From Oscillospiraceae bacterium (GTDB taxonomy: Bacteria; Bacillota; Clostridia; UMGS1810): 64,000 nucleotides of DNA. The notes under the pieces were generated by a model that ran no database searches, was not told the origin of the DNA, and worked only from the letters and a program-made list of their open reading frames with translations. Position 1 is the stretch's first letter, and every line of letters starts with the position of its first letter. Below are positions 1 through 8,209 of the stretch, in pieces. Where the stretch lies: NCBI GenBank assembly GCA_015068985.1, contig SVJL01000001.1, positions 1 to 64,000 on the forward strand, written 5' to 3'. The translations under genes and the position numbers were made by a program.

Positions 1-446
1 AGTATGAAAAAAAAGAGTTTAACGGAAATCCGGCAATTGGGATTCACATTCCGAGCGGTACAAAGCTGGATGTTTGCCAAAATCTTTTAAGCTTCAAAGG
101 AGCCCTCGACTTTTTTGCCAAATATTATCCCGAACTCAAAATTTCAGGCTTTGTATGTGAATCTTGGCTGCTTAGCAAAGAGATTGAAGCGGTTATGGGC
201 AGAAAAACCAATATAAGCCGTTTTGGAGATATGTTTGACCGTTATGATATCGGAGATACAAAAGGCGATGCTGTATATCGTTTTGTGTACAAACTTACTC
301 CACCTTATCCCGAACTTGATGATCTCCCTGAAGATACAACCCTCAGAAAAAATCTTAAAGAATATATGAAAAGTGGCAAGAGGGTTTATGCGTGTGGTGG
401 TTTTATAACAACGGAAAAGCTGCATGATATGTTGAGAAATTATTAA
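1..446 (+). CDS. GNAT-like acyltransferase, C-terminal part (5' end outside window)
   Basis: The reading frame is open from base 3 and stops at 446, so only the last 147 residues are present. The visible part has HIPSG, then a helix leading to GFVCESWLL, then SNISRF-like (here TNISRFGDMFD) and an alternating strand RFVYKLTPPYP. This is the pattern I recognise from the GNAT-like C-terminal domain of Firmicutes acyltransferase-domain proteins of unknown substrate. It has no obvious link to the downstream genes, which start with their own promoter. The substrate cannot be told. Family assignment is from motif memory and is moderate. Confidence 0.6.
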   Translation, partial: YEKKEFNGNPAIGIHIPSGTKLDVCQNLLSFKGALDFFAKYYPELKISGFVCESWLLSKEIEAVMGRKTNISRFGDMFDRYDIGDTKGDAVYRFVYKLTPPYPELDDLPEDTTLRKNLKEYMKSGKRVYACGGFITTEKLHDMLRNY

Positions 447-459
447 TGATATTGATGTA

Positions 460-488
460 TTGTATTTTTTTTACTTTTGTTATATAAT
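460..488 (+). promoter_or_regulatory. Sigma-A-type promoter for the M18 aminopeptidase
   Basis: TTGTAT at 460-465 and TATAAT at 483-488 are separated by 17 bases. They lie 38 bases upstream of the ATG at 527, in an AT-rich gap after the preceding stop codon. The spacing and a consensus -10 make this a good candidate. Confidence 0.6.
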
Positions 489-526
489 ATAATAAATGCT
501 ATATTCAGAAAGGACAAGATGACATT

Positions 527-1888
527 ATGGAAAGAAAATCAGCTTGGGATAAAATACAAGACAAAAAAATCGTATTCAGATTTTGCGACGATTATATCAA
601 ATACTTAAACCATTCTAAAACAGAGAGAGTTTGCGTAAGCTATACACGCAGATTGGCAGAAGCGGCAGGGTTCAAAGAGCTTGATACAATCGACAGACTC
701 AAACCCGGTATGAAGGTGTATAAAATCAATCGTGGCAAAAACATTGTGCTTGCAGCGATAGGAAAAGATGATATAGACAGTGGATTCAATCTGGTTGCCG
801 CTCATATCGACAGTCCTCGTATAGATGTTAAGCAAATTCCACTTTATGAAGACAGTAACCTTGCTCTTTTTAAAACTCATTATTATGGCGGAATCAAAAA
901 ATATCAGTGGACAGCAATTCCTCTTTCTCTCATTGGTGTTGTAGTTCTTGAGGATGGCACTGTTATTGACGTCAACATTGGTGAATCCGAAAATGACCCT
1001 GTGTTCACAATAACCGACCTGTTGCCGCATCTTGCGTCTGAACAGATGGCAAAGAAGATGTCTGAGGGAATTGGCGGGGAAGATCTCAACATCATAATTG
1101 GTTCGCTTCCATCAGATTGCGAAAAAGACAAATACAAACAAACCGTCATAGATTTGCTGCAGGAAAAATATCAGGTTCAGGAGGAGGATTTTATAAGTGC
1201 AGAGCTTGAGCTGGTGCCAAACTTTAATGCACGTTCCCTCGGTCTTGATTCATCTATGATAGCAGCCTACGGTCAGGACGACAGAGTGTGTGCCTACACT
1301 GCCTACAAGGCGATTGCGGAGCTTGATGTTCCTCAAAGAACTGCCATTTGCTTCCTTGCCGATAAAGAAGAAATTGGTTCTATGGGCAACACCGGAATGC
1401 AGTCAAGGTTTTTTGAAAACTTTGTTGCAAAGCTCATTGCCAAGCAAAAAGACGGCTATTGTGAGCTAATGCTCAAAGATGCATTTTCAAATGCAATGTG
1501 TTTGTCGTCAGATGTTACTTGTGCTATGGATCCAACCTTCAAGAGTGTATCTGAGCCCCTCAATAGTGCATACCTTGGCGAGGGAGTTGCTTTTTCAAAA
1601 TTCACCGGAGCAAGGGGCAAGTCTTCCACCTCTGATGCAAGTGCAGAATTTGTTGCAAAAATCAGAAAAATTCTCAACGATGCTGATGTTGCATGGCAGA
1701 TGACAGAGCTTGGCAAGGTTGATCAGGGCGGTGGAGGAACTGTTGCTCAGTATATTGCTAATCTCGATGTTGACACCATCGACTGTGGTGTGCCGCTTCT
1801 TTCGATGCACGCTCCATATGAGGTGTCGAGCAAGGTAGATGTGTATATGGCATATAAGGCATACAAAGCCTTTTATGTGGCTGAATAA
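527..1888 (+). CDS. M18 family aminopeptidase
   Basis: Metallo-aminopeptidase that removes N-terminal (typically acidic or neutral) residues from peptides in the cytoplasm. The 453-residue length is normal for bacterial M18 enzymes. Metal-site signatures of the family are visible: AAHIDSPRID near residue 90 (first His/Asp ligand), a DDRVCAYTA block near 255, DKEEIGSMGNTGMQS near 283 (the catalytic Glu pair) and a C-terminal LLSMHAPYEVSSK with the last His ligand. The start at 527 is preceded by AGAAAGGAC about ten bases upstream. It is transcribed alone, convergent with the next gene. Peptide turnover is the expected role. Confidence 0.93.
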   Translation: MERKSAWDKIQDKKIVFRFCDDYIKYLNHSKTERVCVSYTRRLAEAAGFKELDTIDRLKPGMKVYKINRGKNIVLAAIGKDDIDSGFNLVAAHIDSPRIDVKQIPLYEDSNLALFKTHYYGGIKKYQWTAIPLSLIGVVVLEDGTVIDVNIGESENDPVFTITDLLPHLASEQMAKKMSEGIGGEDLNIIIGSLPSDCEKDKYKQTVIDLLQEKYQVQEEDFISAELELVPNFNARSLGLDSSMIAAYGQDDRVCAYTAYKAIAELDVPQRTAICFLADKEEIGSMGNTGMQSRFFENFVAKLIAKQKDGYCELMLKDAFSNAMCLSSDVTCAMDPTFKSVSEPLNSAYLGEGVAFSKFTGARGKSSTSDASAEFVAKIRKILNDADVAWQMTELGKVDQGGGGTVAQYIANLDVDTIDCGVPLLSMHAPYEVSSKVDVYMAYKAYKAFYVAE

Positions 1889-1935
1889 TATAGAAAGCCG
1901 TAAAAATTTTCTGGTTTGTTTTATACCGGTTGTGT

Positions 1936-3057
1936 TTATTTAAAATATTGATAAATATTACATTTTAACATTCCGTTATATACTTTTCGCTTTTTGTCTG
2001 CATTTTTTCCGTAGTATTTTTCAAAATCTTCGTATGATGTTAAAATATATTTTTTGGCTTCTTTAAATTCATCAAATTTCTTTCCCATCATACGGTATAA
2101 GCCTTGACATTGTTTTATGTCTAAAAGTCTTTCGCCATAGGGTGGATTGCACACAATAACCCCTTTTTCTTTAAATGGTCTCACATTTTTGCAATCACAC
2201 ACAGAAAAGCGGATTTTTTTATCAACACCTGCATTTTTTGCATTTTGTTTTGCAATTTCAATTGCGTCCGGGTCAATATCAGAGGCAAAAATAAAAGTGT
2301 CGTGGCTTTTGTCGATGTTTTCTTTTGCTTCTAATCGAGCATCTTCCCAATAGCTTTTGTCAATGATGTTACGCCACGTTTCGGAAATGAATCGTCTTTT
2401 GAGCCCGGGTGCAATATTGCAGGCATACATTGCTGCCTCAATAGGGATTGTACCGCTTCCGCAAAACGGATCGCAAAATGGCCTGTCGCCACGCCAAAAG
2501 CTCATATCAACCATTGCGTATCCGAGTGTTTCCCTCATAGGGGCAATAACCGCTTTTTCACGGTAGCCGCGCTTGTATAGGTTTTCGCCGCTTGTGTCTA
2601 TATAGATTGACACAGTGTTTTTCATTATAGCAAAATGAATAGGAAATTTTGCATTTGTTTCTTCAAAGTGGCTTATTCCATACACAGATGCCAGCCTTTT
2701 AACAATGCTTTTTTTAATAATTGCCTGGCAATCCGGAACGCTGTGTAGCTGAGATTTTAGACAGTGGCCTGCAACTGGGAAGGCGTCGTTCTTTCCAATG
2801 TAATTTTCCCATGGTATTTTGCCAACTCCGACAAACAGCTCTTCAAAGCTTTCTGCGTGAAAATCAGCCATATGAATCATTATTCTTTCTGCACATCTTA
2901 GATTGATGTTTGCAAGGCAAACAGCTTCAAAATCTCCGGTAAAGTTAACACGACCGTCTGTAACCGAAGTGGTTTCGTAGCCGAGTTTTCTCACTTCGTT
3001 GGCAACAATACTTTCGGTGCCCAGAAGAGTTGGAATGGTAAGGTTAAGAATTTTCAT
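1936..3057 (-). CDS. THUMP-domain class I SAM-dependent RNA methyltransferase (RlmKL/YpsC-like)
   Basis: Predicted 23S rRNA guanine-N2 methyltransferase. The first ~60 residues form a ferredoxin-like region followed by a THUMP RNA-binding domain (to ~160). The Rossmann methyltransferase domain follows, with CDPFCGSGTIPIEAA near residue 200 as the SAM loop, an acidic FASDIDPDAIEIA strand, and the catalytic NPPY motif in CNPPYGERL near 310. The length of 373 residues matches the stand-alone YpsC type rather than the fused E. coli RlmKL. On the minus strand the ATG is preceded by a GGGGGT ribosome binding site. The gene diverges from rnz and converges on the aminopeptidase. Confidence 0.9.
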   Translation of the reverse strand: MKILNLTIPTLLGTESIVANEVRKLGYETTSVTDGRVNFTGDFEAVCLANINLRCAERIMIHMADFHAESFEELFVGVGKIPWENYIGKNDAFPVAGHCLKSQLHSVPDCQAIIKKSIVKRLASVYGISHFEETNAKFPIHFAIMKNTVSIYIDTSGENLYKRGYREKAVIAPMRETLGYAMVDMSFWRGDRPFCDPFCGSGTIPIEAAMYACNIAPGLKRRFISETWRNIIDKSYWEDARLEAKENIDKSHDTFIFASDIDPDAIEIAKQNAKNAGVDKKIRFSVCDCKNVRPFKEKGVIVCNPPYGERLLDIKQCQGLYRMMGKKFDEFKEAKKYILTSYEDFEKYYGKNADKKRKVYNGMLKCNIYQYFK

Positions 3058-3234
3058 TTTTACCCCCGAAACAATTAGTATAAAATAATTTTATCACATA
3101 ATCCGTCATAAATCTACCCAAATTTTGATTAATTGGATTTTTTAGTCCATTTTGTGAAAAATTGCAGTAGATTTATTTTTTTATGTGTGTTATTATATTG
3201 TTTAGATTTAAACTTATTATTAAGGACTGATAGA

Positions 3235-4146
3235 ATGTTAGATGTGTGTCTGCTTGGAACAGGTGGCACAATGCCCCTGAAAAACAGATGGCTGTCGTCG
3301 GCACTGTTTCGCTACAACGGCAGCTGCATACTTATGGATTGCGGTGAAGGAACTCAGATTGCTCTTAAATCGGCAGCTTTCACCTTTAAACCAATTGACG
3401 TTATTTGTATAACTCATTTTCATGCAGACCACATAAGCGGTCTGCCGGGAATGCTTCTTTCTATGGGCAATGAGGGGCGAACAGCACCCGTGCTCATAAT
3501 TGGCCCCAAAGGGACACGCAAGGTTGTTTCTTCACTTCGCATTATCGCACCGGGGCTGCCTTTTGAGGTAGAAATTGCAGAAATAGAAAACAACGAAGAA
3601 ACGTACTATTTTGACGGCTACACAATAACTGCATTTAAGGTCAGACACGCTGTGGATTGTTATGGTTATCGAATTGATATTGCCCGTGCAGGCAAATTTG
3701 ATGTAGAAAAAGCAAAACTCAATAATGTGCCACTCAAGGCTTGGGGTATGCTCCAAAAAGAGGACGAAGTTGAGGTTGACGGAAAAAAATATACCTCCAA
3801 TATGGTTCTCGGAAATCCGAGAAAGGGGATAAGTGTTGTCTTTTCCACCGACACACGCCCCTGTGAGCTCTTGAAAAATAACTGTTCAAATGCAGATTTG
3901 CTTATTTTAGAGGGTATGTATGGCAGTGATGAAAAAGACAGCAAGGCAAGAGAAGCAATGCATATGACCTTTTCTGAGGCTGCAACAATTGCAGCAGATT
4001 CCGGTGCTTCAAGGCTGTGGCTAACCCATTTTTCGCCATCTATGCCCAATCCTGAGGATTTTGAAGCTGAAGCACGAGCTATTTTTGAACATACCGAAAT
4101 TGGCTATGATTCAAAATGCGACACCCTGCGTTTTATTGACGATTGA
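3235..4146 (+). CDS. rnz: Ribonuclease Z
   Basis: Metallo-beta-lactamase-fold endonuclease that trims the 3' trailer of tRNA precursors. It starts LGTGGTMP and carries the histidine motif THFHADHISGLPG near residue 60 (the family usually has HxHGDH; here Ala replaces Gly). Further ligands appear in FKVRHAVDCYGYRI, VVFSTDTRP and WLTHFSPSM. The open frame extends upstream to 3133, but the N-terminal 34 residues of that frame are hydrophobic and unlike the family. The ATG at 3235 has AAGGA eight bases upstream and gives a normal 303-residue protein. The next gene follows after 8 bases. Confidence 0.88.
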   Translation: MLDVCLLGTGGTMPLKNRWLSSALFRYNGSCILMDCGEGTQIALKSAAFTFKPIDVICITHFHADHISGLPGMLLSMGNEGRTAPVLIIGPKGTRKVVSSLRIIAPGLPFEVEIAEIENNEETYYFDGYTITAFKVRHAVDCYGYRIDIARAGKFDVEKAKLNNVPLKAWGMLQKEDEVEVDGKKYTSNMVLGNPRKGISVVFSTDTRPCELLKNNCSNADLLILEGMYGSDEKDSKAREAMHMTFSEAATIAADSGASRLWLTHFSPSMPNPEDFEAEARAIFEHTEIGYDSKCDTLRFIDD

Positions 4147-4154
4147 TTTGAGGA

Positions 4155-6164
4155 ATGATTTTTGTGAACAAAATTTCATCTGTGACAATAAAGAATAATG
4201 TTATAAAAATACACGAAAAACTCAAAAGCAGATTTCGGCTCTACACAATATGCAAATATATTTTAATGTCTTTGCTCACCAATTTTATTGTTGAGGCATT
4301 GAACCAACGTTCTGTATCCGAAACATTTGCTTTTGTTAAAAATTCTCCCTTGGTTTTCGTATCAGGCTTTTTGATAATTTTTGCCGGACTTGCTGTTTTG
4401 CATTTGCTTAAAAAAAGAAAGTTCTGGACTTTTTTTTGGTGCTTGGCGTGGATATGTGTTGCCATTATAAGCCATATTATGTATTCATTCAGGCTTATGC
4501 CGTTCAGCTTCAACGACTTGCTTCTTTTGCCCACAACGTTTACCGTTTTGCCGCGTTATCTGTCGCTCTGGCAGGTTTGCCTGATAGCTTTGGCAGTTGT
4601 TTTGCTCGTATGGTTTCTTGTGCATATATATAAAAGAACACTGTCCGAGGATGTTGATGTTAAGAAAAACCTTGTATTGCCGATTCTTACGGTTTTTTTG
4701 TGCGTTATTTATTTGGTTTTTTCACACGCTTATGGCGTTGTGGACAAAAAAATTTCCGGACTCTATAACAAATATACCCGAAACGGCTTTGTTTATTGCT
4801 TTTCGAGCAGTGTAATGTATCGTGGTATGACACAGCCCGACAATTATTCGTCAAGTCAAGTAGCGTCAATTGTCAGAAATGTAACAGAACACAATTCAAA
4901 AAAAGAGAAAAAAGCAAACATAATTTTTCTTCAGCTTGAGTCTTTTTTTGATGTTAATAACATTACCGGTCTTTCCTATAGCAAAAATCCTATTCCTGTT
5001 TTCACAAGTCTTGAAGAAAAGTTTTCACACGGTTATCTTGACGTGCCAACCTTTAGTGCCGGCACAGCCAACACAGAATTTGAGGTTATAAGCGGAATGA
5101 GCGTCGACTATTTTGGCATAGGGGAGGTAGCGTATCGTACAATTGTTGCCGATGTTCCAATCGAGACGTCTTGCCACGTGCTGAAACGCCACGGCTATAG
5201 CACCCACGCTATCCACAATAACGAAGCCTCGTTCTATAATCGGAAACACGTATACACCAACATAGGCTTCGATACTTTCACCTCGCTGGAATATATGTAT
5301 GGCACAGAGTATAATCCTCTTGGCTGGGCAAAAGATAAAGCACTCATAACCTCTATTGACGATTGCCTCAATTCTACCGACGGAGTGGATTTTATCTATG
5401 CTGTCGGAGTTCAGTCTCATGGCACGTACCCCGATGATATGACAGACTACGAAAACGCAATAGAAGTTGAGGGGATTGATGATCCGTCTTTAAAAAACCG
5501 CTACGAATACTACCTTAGTCAGATATATGAGGTTGATGCTTTTGTCGGTGATTTAATAAAAGTGCTAAAAAAGAACAAGGAGCCAACAGTTCTTGTTGTT
5601 TTTGGAGACCATATGCCTGGTTTTGAACTTGAAGAGTATCAGCTTTCAAATGGAAGCAAGTATCAGACGGAATATGTTATGTGGTCAAACTTTGGTATGG
5701 ATTGCATAAAGAAAGATTTGCAGTCGTATCAGTTGTATTCGTATGTTCTTGATCGCCTTAACATAGAGGGCGGAGTTATGAGCAAGCTTCACAGACGGTA
5801 TTCATACGCTTTGAATGACGAATATCGTGAGAATTTTGAAATAATACAGTATGATATGATTGAGGGGGAAGGAATCTCCTACGATGGTGAACGCCCTGAG
5901 AGTGTTGCCACCAAAATGGGCGTGAGAACAATCAGCATAAACGATGCCAAATTGGATGGCACATCACTTGTTGTTTGTGGAGAAAATTTTAACGAATTCA
6001 GCAAAATAACTCTCAACGGCGAAGTTTTAGAAACAGAATTTTTAGACGAGGGCAAGCTCACAGCAAACAATGTTAAAGAAGATTTGACAGGCGATATATG
6101 CGTGTCGCAAGTTGATAAGGCTTCTAAGATTCTGTCTTCAAGCAATAGCATAAAATTAGAATAA
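4155..6164 (+). CDS. LTA-synthase-family sulfatase with a C-terminal IPT/Ig-like extension
   Basis: Membrane-bound alkaline-phosphatase-superfamily enzyme, probably transferring glycerol-phosphate (or phosphoethanolamine) to a cell-envelope polymer. About five transmembrane segments lie in the first ~200 residues, followed by an extracellular sulfatase domain. Expected metal/nucleophile residues are present: Glu in FLQLESFFD (~262), Thr in SAGTANTEFE (~304) and Asp-His in VFGDHMPG (~485). After the catalytic domain, residues ~590-669 contain SLVVCGENFNEFSKITLNG, which looks like an IPT/TIG beta-sandwich. That is unusual for LtaS proteins. It sits 8 bases after rnz and ends in a strong bidirectional terminator. 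Confidence 0.82.
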   Translation: MIFVNKISSVTIKNNVIKIHEKLKSRFRLYTICKYILMSLLTNFIVEALNQRSVSETFAFVKNSPLVFVSGFLIIFAGLAVLHLLKKRKFWTFFWCLAWICVAIISHIMYSFRLMPFSFNDLLLLPTTFTVLPRYLSLWQVCLIALAVVLLVWFLVHIYKRTLSEDVDVKKNLVLPILTVFLCVIYLVFSHAYGVVDKKISGLYNKYTRNGFVYCFSSSVMYRGMTQPDNYSSSQVASIVRNVTEHNSKKEKKANIIFLQLESFFDVNNITGLSYSKNPIPVFTSLEEKFSHGYLDVPTFSAGTANTEFEVISGMSVDYFGIGEVAYRTIVADVPIETSCHVLKRHGYSTHAIHNNEASFYNRKHVYTNIGFDTFTSLEYMYGTEYNPLGWAKDKALITSIDDCLNSTDGVDFIYAVGVQSHGTYPDDMTDYENAIEVEGIDDPSLKNRYEYYLSQIYEVDAFVGDLIKVLKKNKEPTVLVVFGDHMPGFELEEYQLSNGSKYQTEYVMWSNFGMDCIKKDLQSYQLYSYVLDRLNIEGGVMSKLHRRYSYALNDEYRENFEIIQYDMIEGEGISYDGERPESVATKMGVRTISINDAKLDGTSLVVCGENFNEFSKITLNGEVLETEFLDEGKLTANNVKEDLTGDICVSQVDKASKILSSSNSIKLE

Positions 6165-6172
6165 TAGTTTAC

Positions 6173-6218
6173 AATAACAAAACACACCAAACCCAGTTGT
6201 TTGGTGTGTTTTGTTATT
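6173..6218. terminator. Bidirectional intrinsic terminator
   Basis: A perfect 20-bp stem (6173-6192 with 6199-6218) with a six-base loop sits between the convergent sulfatase and AraC genes. The T-rich right arm serves the plus strand and the A-rich left arm serves the minus strand. The minus-strand AraC stop codon (6214-6216) lies inside the stem. Confidence 0.85.
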
Positions 6219-7023
6219 GCGATGATTTGTCCGGCTTTAAAAAATATCTGTCTTTCAGCAATGGGTTGTCTAACTTGCGAAAGTTTGACGGCGAATCGTC
6301 AAAATAGCTTTTGAATAGCTTTGTAAAATATTTTGGAGAATAAAATTGCAAGTCATTACTGATTTTGGTTATTGAGTAATTTGTGTTTATAAGCATAAAC
6401 GCTGCTCGGCGTATTCTGGCAAAGGTTATGTAATCTACGGGTGTTATATCAAACTCTTTTTTAAATAGTCTGCATATGTGATATTTGGTAACACCGCATT
6501 CTTTTGCCACGTCGTCCAGCATTATTTTGTGCTTTGAATTTTTGCCAATATATTGCATAATTTTTACAATCAGATTTGGCTCAGACTCCATCTCGGGTAA
6601 CGACACACATTCTGATATCAGCTTGTATATGTAAATATATGCACTTTCTCCTTTATATAGATTAATTTCTTCAACAAGGGAATCTATGATTTCTTTTATT
6701 TTGGCTTTTTTCGACAGTGTAACATGTGTTGCATAAAGCGCGGGAAAATTGTCGGTAGCATCGCGTGAAAGATATTTGTTCAAATAGGAAATGCCAAAGG
6801 TTATGCGTCTGACTGATGCATCAACATATTCGAGCCTATGGGGACTAAATGGCGGAATAACACACACTGTGCCGCTTTGTATGGTTGTTTCGTGACCGTC
6901 TGAAAAAATCTTCACCATACCGCCGGATACATAAATGATTTCGTAGTGCAGATGAAAATGATATTTGTAGCATTTGTTTACAAAATAAGATGTGTGAAGA
7001 ACAATTCTCTCTTGTTTATTCAT
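6214..7023 (-). CDS. AraC family transcriptional regulator
   Basis: 269-residue regulator with an N-terminal cupin-like sensor (HFHLHYEIIYVSGG near residue 25, then PPFSPHRLEY) and two C-terminal helix-turn-helix motifs (residues ~165-265, including DDVAKECGVTKYHICRLFKK and SPKYFTKLFKSYF). Its ATG overlaps the stop of the upstream AraC gene by 8 bases, so the two are translationally coupled. It is divergent from the polysaccharide locus that starts at 8210, which makes it the likely sugar-responsive activator of that locus. That role is inference. Confidence 0.9.
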   Translation of the reverse strand: MNKQERIVLHTSYFVNKCYKYHFHLHYEIIYVSGGMVKIFSDGHETTIQSGTVCVIPPFSPHRLEYVDASVRRITFGISYLNKYLSRDATDNFPALYATHVTLSKKAKIKEIIDSLVEEINLYKGESAYIYIYKLISECVSLPEMESEPNLIVKIMQYIGKNSKHKIMLDDVAKECGVTKYHICRLFKKEFDITPVDYITFARIRRAAFMLINTNYSITKISNDLQFYSPKYFTKLFKSYFDDSPSNFRKLDNPLLKDRYFLKPDKSSQ

Positions 7024-7843
7024 TATTTAATGCACTCCTTCTGTATTCTGACGGTGTCTGACCAAACACATCTTTAAATACTTTTGAAAAATATGACAAG
7101 CTGTTAAAACCGCAATATTTGCTTATTCTTTCTATTGAAAATTCGGGATAAAGCAGCATAGAGTGTGCAAAGTTCATTTTCACACGGTTAACAAAGTAAA
7201 TAGGGGATGTTCCATAATTTTTTTGAAATTGTGATGTCAGTGCTTGCTTAGAAATGTAAAGCTCGCTTGCAAGGGTGTCTAATGTTATTCTTTTGTCAAG
7301 ATTGTTTGCCACATATTCATATACACTTTTGTCCAGTGTTTCCTCGGCATCGGGGTGGGTGCTTCTTAGGGGTTCCGACTTGTCAAGCAGATGCAGAATT
7401 TCTGCAATAGACATAGCGATCATAACCTTGTCTTTGGTTTTTTCAAGACGTGATGCAAGCTTTAATATCTTCTGAATAGCTTGTTCACTTAACTTCCCGT
7501 ATGGGAGAGTTGAAAATGGATTGAGAATTTTTTTGAGAGCTTCATCGGTAAAATATTTCTTGAGTATGTTTGAATTAAAATTAATCAAAAATGTTGTATA
7601 CACATCTGTTTTTGTCACTTTTTTGTGAATTGTAAATGGGTTTATGAGAATAAATGTGCCACTGTTTAATTCATATGTATCATCGGGTAAAATATAGTTT
7701 ACCGCACCCTCAATCATAATATATATTTCGTGTCCTTCGTGAAAATGCAGATATGGCATATTGACCGATTTTTCACTTTTTTGGAGTCTGATAAAAGGCT
7801 CCGGATACTCCATAAATACCATTTGTTCCTTGATATTTTTCAT
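7016..7843 (-). CDS. AraC family transcriptional regulator
   Basis: 275-residue paralog of the neighbouring regulator, with an N-terminal cupin (LHFHEGHEIYIMIEGAVNY, then INPFTIHKK) and a C-terminal double helix-turn-helix (LDTLASELYISKQALTSQF and LSYFSKVFKDVFGQTPSEYR). It is the first gene of a two-gene minus-strand operon. The long intergenic region 7844-8209 separates it from the GH88 gene on the plus strand. Two AraC genes in series suggest either two inducers or a heteromeric switch; the sequence cannot distinguish these. Confidence 0.9.
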   Translation of the reverse strand: MKNIKEQMVFMEYPEPFIRLQKSEKSVNMPYLHFHEGHEIYIMIEGAVNYILPDDTYELNSGTFILINPFTIHKKVTKTDVYTTFLINFNSNILKKYFTDEALKKILNPFSTLPYGKLSEQAIQKILKLASRLEKTKDKVMIAMSIAEILHLLDKSEPLRSTHPDAEETLDKSVYEYVANNLDKRITLDTLASELYISKQALTSQFQKNYGTSPIYFVNRVKMNFAHSMLLYPEFSIERISKYCGFNSLSYFSKVFKDVFGQTPSEYRRSALNNE

Positions 7844-8136
7844 TTTTTCACCCTCTTTGGACTGTTATAGTTTTTTGCGAATGTTTTTAATCGGTTTTTT
7901 ATATTGGTTAGTAAGCATAAAACTATGGTATAATGCGTTTTTGGCACTTTTTTGGTAATCTGTCAGAACAATATTTACAGTTTGCCTCTTATGTCAATAT
8001 TTTATACCATTTTTCCAAAAATGGCAATATCTTTTTAGAAAAAAACTTAAATTTTGTTGAATGGCATATCAGATTGTGATAAACTGATAATGAAAATAAA
8101 ATATCTTTAGGACATAAATGACAAAATGATGAGGAT
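7844..8136. promoter_or_regulatory. Divergent intergenic region upstream of the polysaccharide locus
   Basis: AT-rich, no credible coding sequence. A possible plus-strand promoter is TTGAAT (8057-8062) with TAAACT (8080-8085), 17 bases apart. A second TATAAT-like box at about 7929-7934 has no good -35. The 5' untranslated region downstream of the first candidate contains the dyad element at 8137-8176 and a hairpin over the GH88 ribosome binding site. AraC sites are expected here, but no clear direct repeats were found. Confidence 0.35.
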
Positions 8137-8176
8137 ACAAAGGGGTACCCCTTTGTTGTGTAGTATGTACACAACA
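8137..8176. promoter_or_regulatory. GGGGTACCCC dyad overlapping a second inverted repeat (copy 1)
   Basis: Bases 8137-8156 form a perfect 20-bp palindrome, ACAAAGGGGTACCCCTTTGT. Its right end overlaps a second inverted repeat: TGTTGTGTA (8154-8162) with TACACAACA (8168-8176), loop GTATG. The two structures share bases and would be mutually exclusive if both formed hairpins in RNA. A second copy with changed but still pairing arms is at 35407-35451. Candidate roles are an operator for a dimeric regulator or an RNA switch for the GH88 operon 34 bases downstream. Confidence 0.55.
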
Positions 8177-8181
8177 AACTT

Positions 8182-8203
8182 CTCCATATGATAAAAAATG
8201 GAG
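8182..8203 (+). promoter_or_regulatory. Hairpin covering the GH88 ribosome binding site
   Basis: CTCCAT (8182-8187) can pair with ATGGAG (8198-8203) across a ten-base loop. The right arm contains the GGAG Shine-Dalgarno used by the ATG at 8210. The stem is only 6 bp, so its effect on translation is uncertain. Confidence 0.35.
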
Positions 8204-8209
8204 GTTATT

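Noticed and set aside
3133-3234. N-terminal extension of RNase Z
   Set aside because: Open frame only. It is hydrophobic, has no ribosome binding site, and known RNase Z proteins begin at the LGTGGT motif, as does the 3235 start.
7989-8177. A 62-codon minus-strand frame in the divergent intergenic region
   Set aside because: No ribosome binding site and no domain. It runs through the palindrome and likely promoter region.
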